A DNA stretch of 64,000 nucleotides from Nitrososphaerota archaeon (GCA_021325255.1 JAJPHP010000006.1:1-64000); one strand, 5' to 3'; positions 17,473-26,467 are shown, numbered from the stretch's first letter. The notes: a model not told the origin generated them from the letters alone. Made by a program: numbers and translations.

Positions 17473-19317
17473 TTGTCTTTGGACAAAGCTACTGCCACAA
17501 TAATACGGAATCGGTTCTTCAGAATAATCGAAGAAGGGATGATCACCCTGAAGAACGTCTCGGGGAGTGCGACCACCACCGAAGTCCACGATCTAATGGT
17601 CGCGCTTTACCGCCCGAACGGTGACCTCCTCGCAGGTGGAGTGGGGTTTTCGCATCATCTAACCAGCGCAATGCATGCGTGCAAACACATCATCGAAGAG
17701 TACGGCGACAATCCTGGAATTTCCAAGGATGACATGTTCATACTCAACGATCCGCACTCGGGCGCGCTCCATACCTCTGACGCGTACATGATTTCTCCCA
17801 TCCATGGTGACGATGAGCAGATCGTGGGCTGGAGCGCCAACTTCGTTCATCTCCGCGACGTAGGGGCTTTCGAACCAGGAGGATTTTCAACTACCGCCAC
17901 CGAGAAATTTCACGAGGGATTCAGTTCGCCAGGAGTCAAACTAGTGGACGGAGGAGTCGTCAGGAAAGACATTCTGAAAACAATTCTAAACATGGTACGC
18001 GACCCGGATATGGTTGCCCTAGATCTCCATTCGCAAATAGCTGCAAACAACACCATAAAGAAGAGGATGCTGGGCCTCACGTCTCGTTATGGTTTTGAGT
18101 CCGTCAACGCGGTTGCGGAATCGCTGATTCAACAATCTGACATGCTACTGAGAAAGCGACTAAGAGAACTCCCTGACGGAATATTCAGGGCGAGACAGTA
18201 TCTTGACTGGGGAGGGCAAGTCCACAAGATTAACTTGGCTATGACGAAGCAGGGCGAAACACTGACGTTTGATTTCTCCGGTACAGCAAAACAAACGCCA
18301 GGAGGCTTCAACGCCACGTTCTGGGGAACGTATGGCGCAACCTTCGGACCGGTCTTTCCTCTTCTTTGCCACGACATGCCTTGGAATCAAGGCATAACAA
18401 AATCAGTCGAAGTAATTGTCCCGGAAGGAAGCATACTCAACGCGCTTCCGCCAACCACAGTATGCAACGCGACTATAGGTGCGTGCGTTTTCGTTTACAA
18501 TGCTGTGATTGAGGCGTTGTCTCGAATGCTTTACGCCTCTGACAAGTACCGAAACGAGGCAACTGCAGTTTGGAATGGATCTCATTCGAACCCCAACATC
18601 TTCGGCTACAATCGAGAGGGCCGATACTTCGTGGATGCTGTAGCGGACGGTGCTGGGGGGAGTGGCGGTGCGAGAATCTTCAAGGATGGAGCCCATATAG
18701 AAGGGGAAGTCTGCAACCTGATGTCCAGGATGCCCAACGTGGAAATGATGGAGTTGGTGTTTCCGATCCTCTACTTGTTCAGAAGGTTGTCCAAGAACTC
18801 CGCGGGAGCGGGGAAATATCGAGGCGGATTGCCTCCTGAATTTGCGATAACTCCCTACGATAATCAGGATCAGAAGATAGGCGTGGTAATCGCGGGAAAT
18901 GGAACCAGAAGCACTCTGACTCATGGGCTCTTTGGGTACCCTGGCTCCACCGTGCAAAATATCGTGGTTAGAGCAAATATTATGCCCGAGGAGCTTTTGA
19001 AATCGGACCAGTTGCAAAACATGGATTTTAATCAGCTTGAGTGGCCATCCCGCGAGGAAATCTCTTGGGGCGAGAGCTATCTCCGACATGGAGATTTCCT
19101 CTATATCCGATACGAGGGCGCCGGAGGATTCGGTGACCCACTAGATAGGGACCCTGAACTAGTGAGACAGGATGTCATCGATTCCGTTGTTTCGCGGGAT
19201 GCTGCTAGACAAGTCTATGGCGTTTATCTGAATGCCGATAACGAGCTGACTGTAGATCGTAACGCAACAAGTACTGCAAGACGAGATCTCATAAGGAAGA
19301 GATTGGGAAAAGTCTAA
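17473..19317 (+). CDS. Hydantoinase B/oxoprolinase family protein (HyuB)
   Basis: About 614 residues. Family landmarks are MVALYRPNGDLLAGG, the NDPHSGALHTSDAYM stretch, FVHLRDVGAFEPGG, FDFSGTAKQTPGGFN, and the C-terminal YEGAGGFGDP. This is the catalytic partner of HyuA. The open frame extends back to 17401 inside hyuA; the first plausible start is TTG 17473 behind a GGGGGA stretch at 17455-17460, and TTG 17479 is possible. Its stop overlaps the converging isochorismatase gene by four bases. Substrate as for HyuA: hydantoin, oxoproline or a ketone. Confidence 0.92.
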   Translation: MSLDKATATIIRNRFFRIIEEGMITLKNVSGSATTTEVHDLMVALYRPNGDLLAGGVGFSHHLTSAMHACKHIIEEYGDNPGISKDDMFILNDPHSGALHTSDAYMISPIHGDDEQIVGWSANFVHLRDVGAFEPGGFSTTATEKFHEGFSSPGVKLVDGGVVRKDILKTILNMVRDPDMVALDLHSQIAANNTIKKRMLGLTSRYGFESVNAVAESLIQQSDMLLRKRLRELPDGIFRARQYLDWGGQVHKINLAMTKQGETLTFDFSGTAKQTPGGFNATFWGTYGATFGPVFPLLCHDMPWNQGITKSVEVIVPEGSILNALPPTTVCNATIGACVFVYNAVIEALSRMLYASDKYRNEATAVWNGSHSNPNIFGYNREGRYFVDAVADGAGGSGGARIFKDGAHIEGEVCNLMSRMPNVEMMELVFPILYLFRRLSKNSAGAGKYRGGLPPEFAITPYDNQDQKIGVVIAGNGTRSTLTHGLFGYPGSTVQNIVVRANIMPEELLKSDQLQNMDFNQLEWPSREEISWGESYLRHGDFLYIRYEGAGGFGDPLDRDPELVRQDVIDSVVSRDAARQVYGVYLNADNELTVDRNATSTARRDLIRKRLGKV

Positions 19318-20093
19318 CCATTATTCTTTCTTTGCCGGCTTACATACGTTGGGTATCCCTTGATTGTTCCGGCCTGAGGAAAAGCATCCAGTATCTGGAT
19401 CACATCTTTCAATGTCATGACTCTACCGAAGCGCCTGTCGAATAGTTCCAGCAGAGCTTCAGTCAGTTCAGTATCAGGGTCTCCGACGCCACCCTCGATC
19501 GTAATGGTGTCAAAATCGCGGGCCCACGCGTCAGTAAGCGTCGAGACAACGCAGTATCCAGTGTTGCACCCAGTGACAAGAACTGTCTTGATCCCAAGGT
19601 ATTTCAGATAAACCTCAAACATCGTCTGGAAGAATGCGCTCGGTTTGTTCTTCGGAAGAATGTAGTCTTTGTCGGAGGGCTTGATGGATTCGGTGAACTC
19701 TGCGTCCTGGGTTCCCCTCCTAGCTAGTTTGTACCCTTCGGATTCAGAAGCATACGCAAGCTCTCGACCGATGAATTGGTGGAGTTTTGGCAGTCCTCTC
19801 TCGTCAAAGGCTTCTGGGACGTGAATTTGCTGCGTGTAGAACACGGGGATGCCCTTGCTGTGACAGTAGTCTACTGCCTGCTTTATGACGGGGATTGTCC
19901 TCTTCACTCCATCAATATTCAGGCCTTGCCTTGCTACAAATCCATCCTCGTCTACAAACCCCTTTTGCATATCAATAACCAGGAGACAGGTCTTTTTAGG
20001 ATCAAGTTTTAGTGAAATCTCCGCAGGCCTTGGGTAAGAAGAAGAGGATTGTGATGGGTGAGGTCTTCGATTGCCTTCTGGAGCCATCTGCAT
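19314..20093 (-). CDS. Isochorismatase-like cysteine amidohydrolase (N-carbamoylsarcosine amidase/nicotinamidase type)
   Basis: A 259-residue cysteine hydrolase. The catalytic triad can be followed: Asp in LLVIDMQKGFV (about residue 40), Lys in ILPKNKPSAF, and Cys in TGCNTGYCVVST, which also has the preceding cis-peptide region. Members hydrolyse N-carbamoyl amines, nicotinamide or isochorismate. Beside HyuA/HyuB an N-carbamoyl amino acid amidase, as in the hydantoin route, is a sensible guess. It is the last gene of a minus-strand unit after thiolase and DUF35. The first about 25 residues are Pro/Ser-rich and not conserved in the family, so the true start may be later. Confidence 0.87.
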   Translation of the reverse strand: MQMAPEGNRRPHPSQSSSSYPRPAEISLKLDPKKTCLLVIDMQKGFVDEDGFVARQGLNIDGVKRTIPVIKQAVDYCHSKGIPVFYTQQIHVPEAFDERGLPKLHQFIGRELAYASESEGYKLARRGTQDAEFTESIKPSDKDYILPKNKPSAFFQTMFEVYLKYLGIKTVLVTGCNTGYCVVSTLTDAWARDFDTITIEGGVGDPDTELTEALLELFDRRFGRVMTLKDVIQILDAFPQAGTIKGYPTYVSRQRKNNG

Positions 20094-20143
20094 TTTGAAA
20101 GAGATGCAACCCTCTGTGTCTCAATAAACGTTTGTTTCGTCTT

Positions 20144-20668
20144 TCATCTGTTTCTTCCGTTATACGGCCTGAAAGGCGGGAGCTTGAGCTGGGAAAGTCG
20201 TGGAACTTCCTCGGGAAGCTTCGTCGAATCGAAGGCGATTCTCACCCTCATCCCTATGTGAAGTTGGGACGGCTCGCATTCGATAATGTTCGTCGCGAAA
20301 TAGACACCTTCGTCAAGCTTGACGAGCGCAAAGGTATAGGGTGGTTTGTTCTTACAGTAAATTCGATCCAAGTAGTTACCAAAGGCGACGTATACGGTAC
20401 TGTAGCTATACAGCATCCCCGTCCCCTTTGATTTTTTCCATCGAAGTTTCGTTGTCGAAAGACATTTCGGACAAGAAACACGAGCCGGGGAGAACAGCGT
20501 TCTGCATGCTCCGCATTTTCTTATCAACAACTCTTGGTTTCTGAGCGCCTTCCAAAACTCCCCAAAGGACGGCATGGGGTGTATCGTCGCCTCCGGCACA
20601 TCGTCTACGCTGAGCGCCATTCCTTTCTCTCGAGCATTCATCGAAGCCATTTGTCCTTCATCCTCCAC
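20144..20668 (-). CDS. Zn-ribbon OB-fold protein (DUF35, thiolase partner)
   Basis: A 174-residue DUF35 protein. An N-terminal helical part ending in FGEFWKALRNQELLIRKC leads into a rubredoxin-like zinc ribbon CGAC...CPKC (about 57-74) and then an OB fold with the GTGMLYSYSTVYVAF stretch. In archaea such proteins sit between or beside acyl-CoA thiolases and HMG-CoA synthase and bring acetyl-CoA and the second enzyme together. It starts four bases after the thiolase stop (GTG 20668; ATG 20650 or 20620 possible), so the two surely form one unit. Confidence 0.92.
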   Translation of the reverse strand: MEDEGQMASMNAREKGMALSVDDVPEATIHPMPSFGEFWKALRNQELLIRKCGACRTLFSPARVSCPKCLSTTKLRWKKSKGTGMLYSYSTVYVAFGNYLDRIYCKNKPPYTFALVKLDEGVYFATNIIECEPSQLHIGMRVRIAFDSTKLPEEVPRLSQLKLPPFRPYNGRNR

Positions 20669-20672
20669 ACTA

Positions 20673-21932
20673 CTAGTTGCTCCGCTGATTTCCTAGTATC
20701 GCAATCGAGTGACAAGCCATGACGCCTCCATGGCCTTGGATAAGTGCAAAACGAGCATCCTTGACTTGCCTGCCTAAGGCCTCGCCCTTTAGCTGCCTAA
20801 TTGCCTCGATCAAAAGAGGATTCATATCGCATGATATCCCGGGCTGTCCGAATGACAGGAATCCCCCATGAGTGTTAATTGCGACTTGCCCTCCGTTAAA
20901 ATCCCCTCTGCCTTCTTCTAGGAACTTGCCAGCCTTCCCCTTTTCGCACAAGCCGCTGTCCTCGAGGTTCAACATTCCAATGTATGTAAACTGGTCAGAA
21001 ATCTCTGCGATGTCAATGTCTCTGGGGCGCAATCTGGCCATCCGGAAGGCTTCCCTTGAGGCCTCTCTACCACCTGAGGTAGTTATGGTATTCCAGAGAT
21101 CCGTGGGTGGAGATGTACTCGGGTGCAACCGCTGAGTGATGTTGTCGTGCGTACTCAACTCGCCCGTACCGAGCACATAAACCGGATTCTCGGTAAGCTT
21201 GCGAGCCTCTTCGGTCAGGGTCACAATGAACGCACCTGAGGCACCAACCGGTTTCCCAAAGTAAGCACAATCCAACAGGTGAAACGGGGAGGCAATCAGG
21301 GGGGAATTGAGAACATCGTCAATAGTGATGTTTCCTTTGTTTTTCATTGCAGCCATTGGATGTCTGAGCGCCCACTTTCTTTCCTCAACTGCGAGCTTCG
21401 CGGCTTGCTCGCGCTTTACATTGTATTCGTGAATATACCTCTGAGCAACGAGGCCATAGAGGGCAGGAACATATGCACCATAAGGATAATCGAACCAGTG
21501 ATTTGCTTCCCAGAAGATGTTGTGTGCCCTAACATTTCTGGCAGGAACCGAAAAGCTGTCTGTGGCCACGCACAATACCCTTTTGACAAGCCCGGACATC
21601 AGAGCCATGGCGGCGTGTCTGACGAAGGAAACAGGCCCGCCGCCGTGAATTGTGACTTCACAACTGTACCTGGGCGCCATCCGCAGCTCTTGAGCGAGAA
21701 TATTATTCCATTGAAATCTAGTGTCGCCCATGGGGGCGCGTGCTGTCAAGAGGCCATCAATGTCGCCAATATGAAGACCAACTTTCTCCATGGCCTGCCT
21801 CGAGGCGTCAACGGCAAGCTCCAGCGGTGTCTTGTAATGTTCCTGATCAAGTACGTAGGAGTCGCCGTAGCTCGCGATGGCAACTTTGCCTTTCAATGTG
21901 AGTGGAATCGTGGCACCTCCCTTTGAGTCCAC
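20673..21932 (-). CDS. Thiolase family protein (acetyl-CoA acetyltransferase-like, archaeal DUF35-linked type)
   Basis: A 419-residue member of the SCPx/archaeal thiolase group, recognisable from LKGKVAIASYGDSYV at the start, ISDQFTYIGMLNLEDSGLCEKGKAG in the middle and GGQVAINTHGGFLSFGQPGI and IQGHGGVMACHS near the end. The nucleophile region reads EVTIHGGGPVSFVRHAAMAL, with no obvious Cys at the usual place, so non-canonical chemistry is likely, as is common in this group. It likely cleaves or forms a beta-ketoacyl-CoA with the DUF35 protein. GTG 21932 is the longest start; a TATA box at 21931-21941 would instead favour TTG 21896, just before LKGKVAIA. Confidence 0.88.
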   Translation of the reverse strand: MDSKGGATIPLTLKGKVAIASYGDSYVLDQEHYKTPLELAVDASRQAMEKVGLHIGDIDGLLTARAPMGDTRFQWNNILAQELRMAPRYSCEVTIHGGGPVSFVRHAAMALMSGLVKRVLCVATDSFSVPARNVRAHNIFWEANHWFDYPYGAYVPALYGLVAQRYIHEYNVKREQAAKLAVEERKWALRHPMAAMKNKGNITIDDVLNSPLIASPFHLLDCAYFGKPVGASGAFIVTLTEEARKLTENPVYVLGTGELSTHDNITQRLHPSTSPPTDLWNTITTSGGREASREAFRMARLRPRDIDIAEISDQFTYIGMLNLEDSGLCEKGKAGKFLEEGRGDFNGGQVAINTHGGFLSFGQPGISCDMNPLLIEAIRQLKGEALGRQVKDARFALIQGHGGVMACHSIAILGNQRSN

Positions 21933-21941
21933 AATATTAAT
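21931..21941. promoter_or_regulatory. Near-palindromic TATA box that could serve both divergent genes
   Basis: CAATATTAATC reads as a TATA-like element on both strands. On the plus strand it is about 33 bases before GTG 21970 of the LLM gene. On the minus strand it would start transcription near 21910, inside the longest thiolase reading frame. Confidence 0.45.
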
Positions 21942-21969
21942 CTAGCGACAAAGTTTCTCCCGTGTTTTC

Positions 21970-22950
21970 GTGCGAAAAAAGCCAGTACGGTTTGGGGTTT
22001 GCCTCTTCCCTCTTCAATTCATTTCTCCTAACTCTGACTTGCAAACTCAAACAGACAAGATCATTGAAGCGGCTAAACTTTCGGAGGAATGCCATCTAGA
22101 TTCTTATTGGGTGATTGACCATCTTCTTACCGCTCTAGCTAGGTACAGGCTTCCGGTGTTGGAGCCACTGACTCTTCTATCCGTGTTATCGGCTAGGACA
22201 ACATCGATAAGGATTGGTACTTCGATCCTCATCATGCCTTTGCGCAATCCAATTTTACTTGCAAAGGAGCTTGCAACACTCGACGTGCTCTCGGCCGGCC
22301 GGCTCACTGTAGGGGCTGCGGCGGGCTGGTGCAAAGAGGAATTCGATGTATGCGGCATTCCATTCCACAAGAGGGGGAAAATATTCAATGAACAGCTCGC
22401 TATTTTGAAGCAATTGTGGGCCAAAGATAATCTAACGTTCAAAGGGGACTTTTTCTCATTTTCTAATGTCACAATAGAACCAAAGCCCCTGCAGAAACCG
22501 AATCTTCCAATATGGATAGGTGCGGAAGACCTTACATTGGAAGCACCGCTGAAGAGAATTGTAACTCTGGGGGATGGTTGGTTAGGCGTGACTTCTCCTC
22601 GTCACTACAAGGAAGGCTTGGACAGAATCGATGAGCTGGCGAGCAAAGTAGGGAGAGATCCAGAATCGTTAGAGACAGCGAACTTTACCTACACAATGGT
22701 GGACAGCAATAGTGATGTTGCAAGGCAGAAGGCTCAGGAAGTGCTAGATCAGGTTCACAGTCAACTAGTAATGCAACGGGTCGAAAGGCTCTTGGTTGCG
22801 GGCTCGCCAGAAGAGGTTGCCTCAAAGATTCAGAACCAGATCGATGCCGGAGTTCGTTATGTAATACTCAACTTGTTGAGTAATGACCCGCAGATTATCC
22901 CTTTTGTTGCTGAGAGAGTACTTTCGAATATCAATACAAACCCAAACTAA
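21970..22950 (+). CDS. LLM class flavin-dependent oxidoreductase (probable F420 enzyme)
   Basis: A 326-residue luciferase-like TIM-barrel protein. Typical segments are FGVCLFPLQF at the start, DSYWVIDHL near 46, IRIGTSILIMPLRNPILLAKELATLDVLSAGRLTVGAAAGWCKEEFDVCG near 78-128, PIWIGA near 178 and GDGWLG near 198. The family reduces or oxidises small molecules with F420 or FMN. The GTG start lies behind a shared TATA box. Three such enzymes occur in this window. Its stop overlaps the converging crotonase gene by four bases. Substrate unknown. Confidence 0.88.
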   Translation: MRKKPVRFGVCLFPLQFISPNSDLQTQTDKIIEAAKLSEECHLDSYWVIDHLLTALARYRLPVLEPLTLLSVLSARTTSIRIGTSILIMPLRNPILLAKELATLDVLSAGRLTVGAAAGWCKEEFDVCGIPFHKRGKIFNEQLAILKQLWAKDNLTFKGDFFSFSNVTIEPKPLQKPNLPIWIGAEDLTLEAPLKRIVTLGDGWLGVTSPRHYKEGLDRIDELASKVGRDPESLETANFTYTMVDSNSDVARQKAQEVLDQVHSQLVMQRVERLLVAGSPEEVASKIQNQIDAGVRYVILNLLSNDPQIIPFVAERVLSNINTNPN

Positions 22951-23672
22951 TATCGCGTTCGACTCTTTTCGACCCGCTTACTTCGAATTTTTCTACTTAG
23001 AAAAGCCGAAATTTCTCTCTTGGGCTCCTTCGAATGAAACGCATCTTCGTATATCGACGGTGCGTCTCGGACGCTTCTTCTGAAATCCTCGAGAAGCTTG
23101 AATTGAATCCACGAACGTTGCAGACGCACGGCAGTGATTGGCTTACCTGCCAGCTTTCTAGCTGCCTGCATAGAACTGGAGTCAAGCTCAGATTGCGGGA
23201 CTATTTTGTGGACAAGCCCCATCCCAAGTGCTTCCTTGGCGGTGATTTCATCGCCCATTAATGTGAGTCTGCCAAGTTGAGCCATTCCTATCATCGAAGC
23301 AATAATTGCGCCGCTCAAGATTGAGGGCAGACCTCTATCAACTTCAGGAAAAGCGAACTTCGAGTTCGTAGAAGAGATTCTGTAATCGCCAAGCAGAAAG
23401 AGTTGCCATCCGGCTCCCACAACGTATCCTGCCGAGGCAGTAACAATCGGCAGAGGGAACTTCATTATGCGCGTGAGGAAAGTGCTCCATCCCCTAGCCC
23501 ATCGAGCAATGGATCTTCGGGATAGCCCGATGGACTCCTGAAGGTCCTCTCCTGAAGAGAACGCTCTCCTGCCAGCGCCTCTGATGATTAAGCATCTTGT
23601 CTGCCCATTCTTTTCAATCTCATCTAGAGCCCGAACAATTTCTGCTCGCGTCTTGCTTCCAAGCGCGTTCAT
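22947..23672 (-). CDS. Enoyl-CoA hydratase/isomerase family protein with an unclear N-terminus
   Basis: From ATG 23672 it codes for 241 residues and lacks the family's first strand, but the same frame continues upstream without a stop to about 23766 and encodes RLTVNRPARMNAL, which is conserved. The frame there has no ATG, GTG or TTG; a CTG at 23757-23759 follows a GGTGA site, and an ATG at 23744-23746 is one base out of frame. Oxyanion-hole segments read AFSSGEDLQ and GYVVGAGWQLFLLGDY, and PEVDRGLPS follows; the first catalytic Glu position is Gln, so isomerase or other chemistry is more likely than hydration. A 139-base gap separates it from the acyl-CoA ligase upstream on the same strand. 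Confidence 0.82.
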   Translation of the reverse strand: MNALGSKTRAEIVRALDEIEKNGQTRCLIIRGAGRRAFSSGEDLQESIGLSRRSIARWARGWSTFLTRIMKFPLPIVTASAGYVVGAGWQLFLLGDYRISSTNSKFAFPEVDRGLPSILSGAIIASMIGMAQLGRLTLMGDEITAKEALGMGLVHKIVPQSELDSSSMQAARKLAGKPITAVRLQRSWIQFKLLEDFRRSVRDAPSIYEDAFHSKEPKREISAFLSRKIRSKRVEKSRTRY

Positions 23673-23811
23673 CCTCGCTGGTCGATTTACTGTGAGTCTG
23701 GCAGTGTCTCTGGCTCTTACGAATGACTCGATTTCTATATGCTCATAATTTTCGAACAGGGCCTTCTGTCACCAGATGAAAGAAATCGAATTAGCGTGCA
23801 CAGTTTGTTGT

Positions 23812-25416
23812 CTAATCAGACATTTGTTTTCGAGCACTCGGTTCCAAAACCATTTCCTTTAGTTTGAACTTTTGGATTTTTCCGCTCTCTGTCATAGGCA
23901 TTGTTTTCATAAACTGAACAGCTCGCGGCACCTTGAAAGACGCGACAACCCCTCTGCAGAATTCTATTATTTCGTTCGGTTGAGCACCGCAGTTTTCACG
24001 GAGCTCCACAAATGCGTAGCATACCTCCCCGAGTCTCTTGTCAGGGAAACCTATGACGGCTGCTCGTTTTATCTTCGGATAAGTCAGCAAGAGGTTTTCA
24101 ACCTCGACCGCCGAAACATTTTCCCCTCCGACTCGTATCACATCTTTCATTCTGCCAATGAAGGACAGGTATCCCAGATTGTCCAAGAAACCTTGATCGC
24201 CTGTATGCAGCCAACCGTCAGCATCGATCACTGCTGAAGTCTCGTCAGGCTTGTTGTAATATCCTTTCATAACCGAGTACCCGCGAACGTGAATCTCTCC
24301 AATAGAGCCGGCAGGGAGCACAATCGCTGTTCGTGGATCGACAATGCGCAATTCCATTCCCTCGTATGTGACTCCCTGCGTGTTGCAACGAAGATCTGCG
24401 GAATCGGTGGGGAGGGAAGATGTGACGTTAGGCGAGGCTTCGGATAGTCCGTAAACATTGGTTATTGAGGAAATTCCCATGTCCTCAATCACATGCCTTA
24501 CAACTTCTGGCGTCCCAATCATCCAGCCCTTTTTGACAGAAGCGAGTTCCACTTCCTTGAAAGAAGGATTCGTGTAGATATCGATGAAGTGGCTATCGAT
24601 ACCGTTGATCGCCGTGGGCTCGAATTTCTTGATTAGAGCAAGTAAGGCATCCGGGTCGTATTTTGCAAGAGTAAGGATTCCTGCCCCGTGCGTAATGGCA
24701 AGCAGATTAGTAAGAACAGAACCTCCTACGTGCGAGAACGGCAGTGGACTGACTAGCAGATCGTCGGAGTTCATTCCGACTCGGGACCCAAGGTTGAATG
24801 CATTTCTGAGGATTTGCTCTTGCGACAACATTACTCCTTTCGGGAATGAGGTCGTTCCCGACGTGTATTGCATCAGGACAATGTCCATAGCCTCAGACCG
24901 AAGCGCGGAGGCCCCCGCCGACGTTTGTGAAAGTGATATCAGAGTATCGATTAGTCTCTTGGATCCCCATGCTCCAACAATGCACTTCATATGAGGAAAT
25001 CTATCTGACGCTATCCTCTGGTAGTTGGTCTCTTGCAGCTCAGGAAATAGCTGACGAAGTACCTGAAGGTATGCGGTTTCTCCAGTAGACCGCTCGTCCA
25101 CAAGGAGCAAGGACGCGTCAGATTGACGAAGTATGTACTCCACTTCGGCCCTCTTGAATCGCGTGTTAATCGGAACGAGAACAACGCCGAGCTCTGCGGT
25201 CGCAAGTTGAATTACAAACCAATCAAGTGTGTTGGGTGATAGAATTGCTACTTTGTCATGCCTCGTGATGCCTGTCTCCACGAGCCCGCTCGCAGTCTTT
25301 GCAACTAGGGATTCCAGGTCCTTGTAGCTCAATTCTCGGCGGTCCGCGACGAACGCAATCTTGTTAGGGTGTTTTCGCGATGCGTCATCGAGGACTTCTT
25401 TCACAGTAAAATTCAT
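23812..25416 (-). CDS. AMP-forming acyl-CoA synthetase (ANL superfamily), second copy
   Basis: A 534-residue ligase. Motifs in order: P-loop YTSGTTSFPKGV near residue 188-199, VYGLSEASP near 317, the TGDQGFLDNLGYLSFIGRMKD region near 404-425, GGENVSAVEVE, and the catalytic Lys in TESGKIQKFKL near 515. It is about as far from the copy at 1580 as ordinary family members are, so it is probably not a recent duplication. It activates an unknown carboxylic acid. Its own TATA box lies at 25450-25462. Confidence 0.92.
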   Translation of the reverse strand: MNFTVKEVLDDASRKHPNKIAFVADRRELSYKDLESLVAKTASGLVETGITRHDKVAILSPNTLDWFVIQLATAELGVVLVPINTRFKRAEVEYILRQSDASLLLVDERSTGETAYLQVLRQLFPELQETNYQRIASDRFPHMKCIVGAWGSKRLIDTLISLSQTSAGASALRSEAMDIVLMQYTSGTTSFPKGVMLSQEQILRNAFNLGSRVGMNSDDLLVSPLPFSHVGGSVLTNLLAITHGAGILTLAKYDPDALLALIKKFEPTAINGIDSHFIDIYTNPSFKEVELASVKKGWMIGTPEVVRHVIEDMGISSITNVYGLSEASPNVTSSLPTDSADLRCNTQGVTYEGMELRIVDPRTAIVLPAGSIGEIHVRGYSVMKGYYNKPDETSAVIDADGWLHTGDQGFLDNLGYLSFIGRMKDVIRVGGENVSAVEVENLLLTYPKIKRAAVIGFPDKRLGEVCYAFVELRENCGAQPNEIIEFCRGVVASFKVPRAVQFMKTMPMTESGKIQKFKLKEMVLEPSARKQMSD

Positions 25417-25449
25417 TATGAAAGACAGGCTTGCCTCGCTTAAGTCAGC

Positions 25450-25462
25450 GTATATTTAACAG
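25450..25462 (-). promoter_or_regulatory. TATA box of the second acyl-CoA ligase gene
   Basis: Minus-strand GTTAAATATACGC lies about 40 bases before ATG 25416, leaving a leader of 10-15 bases. Confidence 0.5.
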
Positions 25463-25615
25463 GTTTGCAACAAATGCGATCAGATTTCTAGGACGATGCA
25501 ACAGCTTCGACGACTCTGGGCTAATGGAGAACCGCAGTAACAATATCGTCAAAGGGATCGAGTTTGCATATTGTTCTACTTGCACAAGAAATTGATACAT
25601 CTGTAGGGTAGAAGA

Positions 25616-26467
25616 GTGAGTTTCAAGAAAGATATGTCTGAACACATCAAGAGTATTGAAGTGAATGGGGTAAGCCTGTCATATGTGACAGAGGGTACTG
25701 AGAAAGAATCTCTGATCCTAGTCCACGGAGGTCTGTCCGATTTTGGAACTTGGAAAGCTCAGATGGATTCCTTCTCTCCTCGATATCGCGTGGTCGCATA
25801 CAGCAGACGCTCGCATTATCCTAACCCTTGGGAAGAGTATCCTCCGGACTATATGATCGAAACGGAGCGAGACGATTTAGTCGAATTGATTAGAGGTCTA
25901 GGACTCAAAACACCAATTCATCTTGTCGGGTCTTCCTACGGGGGTTATGTGTGTGCACTGGTTGCGCGCGATTACCCTGAACTGGTCCGCTCTTTGGTGC
26001 TCGGGGAACCTCCGATCCTGGCTCTGCTTTTCTCGAAACCAGACGCATCAAACCTGTATGCTGATTTCAAAACCAAGGTTGAGAAACACGTTCTCCCTTT
26101 CTTCCAGAAGAAACAGTACGAAGAAGGTCTGAGGTCCTACATGCTGCACGTAGCAGGTAGAGATCTAGATCAGTTGCCTCCCGAGATTCGAGAAGTACAG
26201 ATTCGAAATGCACGAACATTACTTGCTGAAGTTCAGACCGCTGAACGAGAGCCTTTCGGAGAAGTGGACGCCCAAAAGATAGCTAACCCAATTTTGCTTC
26301 TTACTGGTGAAAACAGCATCCCCTATTTGAGACGGACTGCGCTCGAGCTTTCAAAGATATTACCGAACGTCGAGTTTAGAACAATAAGTCGAGCAGGGCA
26401 CAGTATGCACACTCAGAACCCAAAGGAGTACAACGACACGGTGTTAGGTTTCCTCGCACCTCACTAG
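25616..26467 (+). CDS. Alpha/beta-fold hydrolase
   Basis: A 283-residue alpha/beta hydrolase. LILVHGGLSDFGTW near residue 34-47 forms the oxyanion-hole HGG loop, the nucleophile elbow GSSYGGYV is near 104-111, and the catalytic His is in AGHSMHTQN near 263; an Asp/Glu near LLTGENS is the probable acid. Acts on esters, amides or C-C bonds of an unknown substrate in the cytosol. GTG 25616 gives MSFKKDMSEH; ATG 25634 is an equally good start. It converges on the TPP enzyme gene with a 19-base gap. Confidence 0.88.
   Translation: MSFKKDMSEHIKSIEVNGVSLSYVTEGTEKESLILVHGGLSDFGTWKAQMDSFSPRYRVVAYSRRSHYPNPWEEYPPDYMIETERDDLVELIRGLGLKTPIHLVGSSYGGYVCALVARDYPELVRSLVLGEPPILALLFSKPDASNLYADFKTKVEKHVLPFFQKKQYEEGLRSYMLHVAGRDLDQLPPEIREVQIRNARTLLAEVQTAEREPFGEVDAQKIANPILLLTGENSIPYLRRTALELSKILPNVEFRTISRAGHSMHTQNPKEYNDTVLGFLAPH

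Noticed and set aside
18403..19089. Minus-strand frame of 228 codons
   Set aside because: Antisense shadow of hyuB; no motif and unlikely composition.
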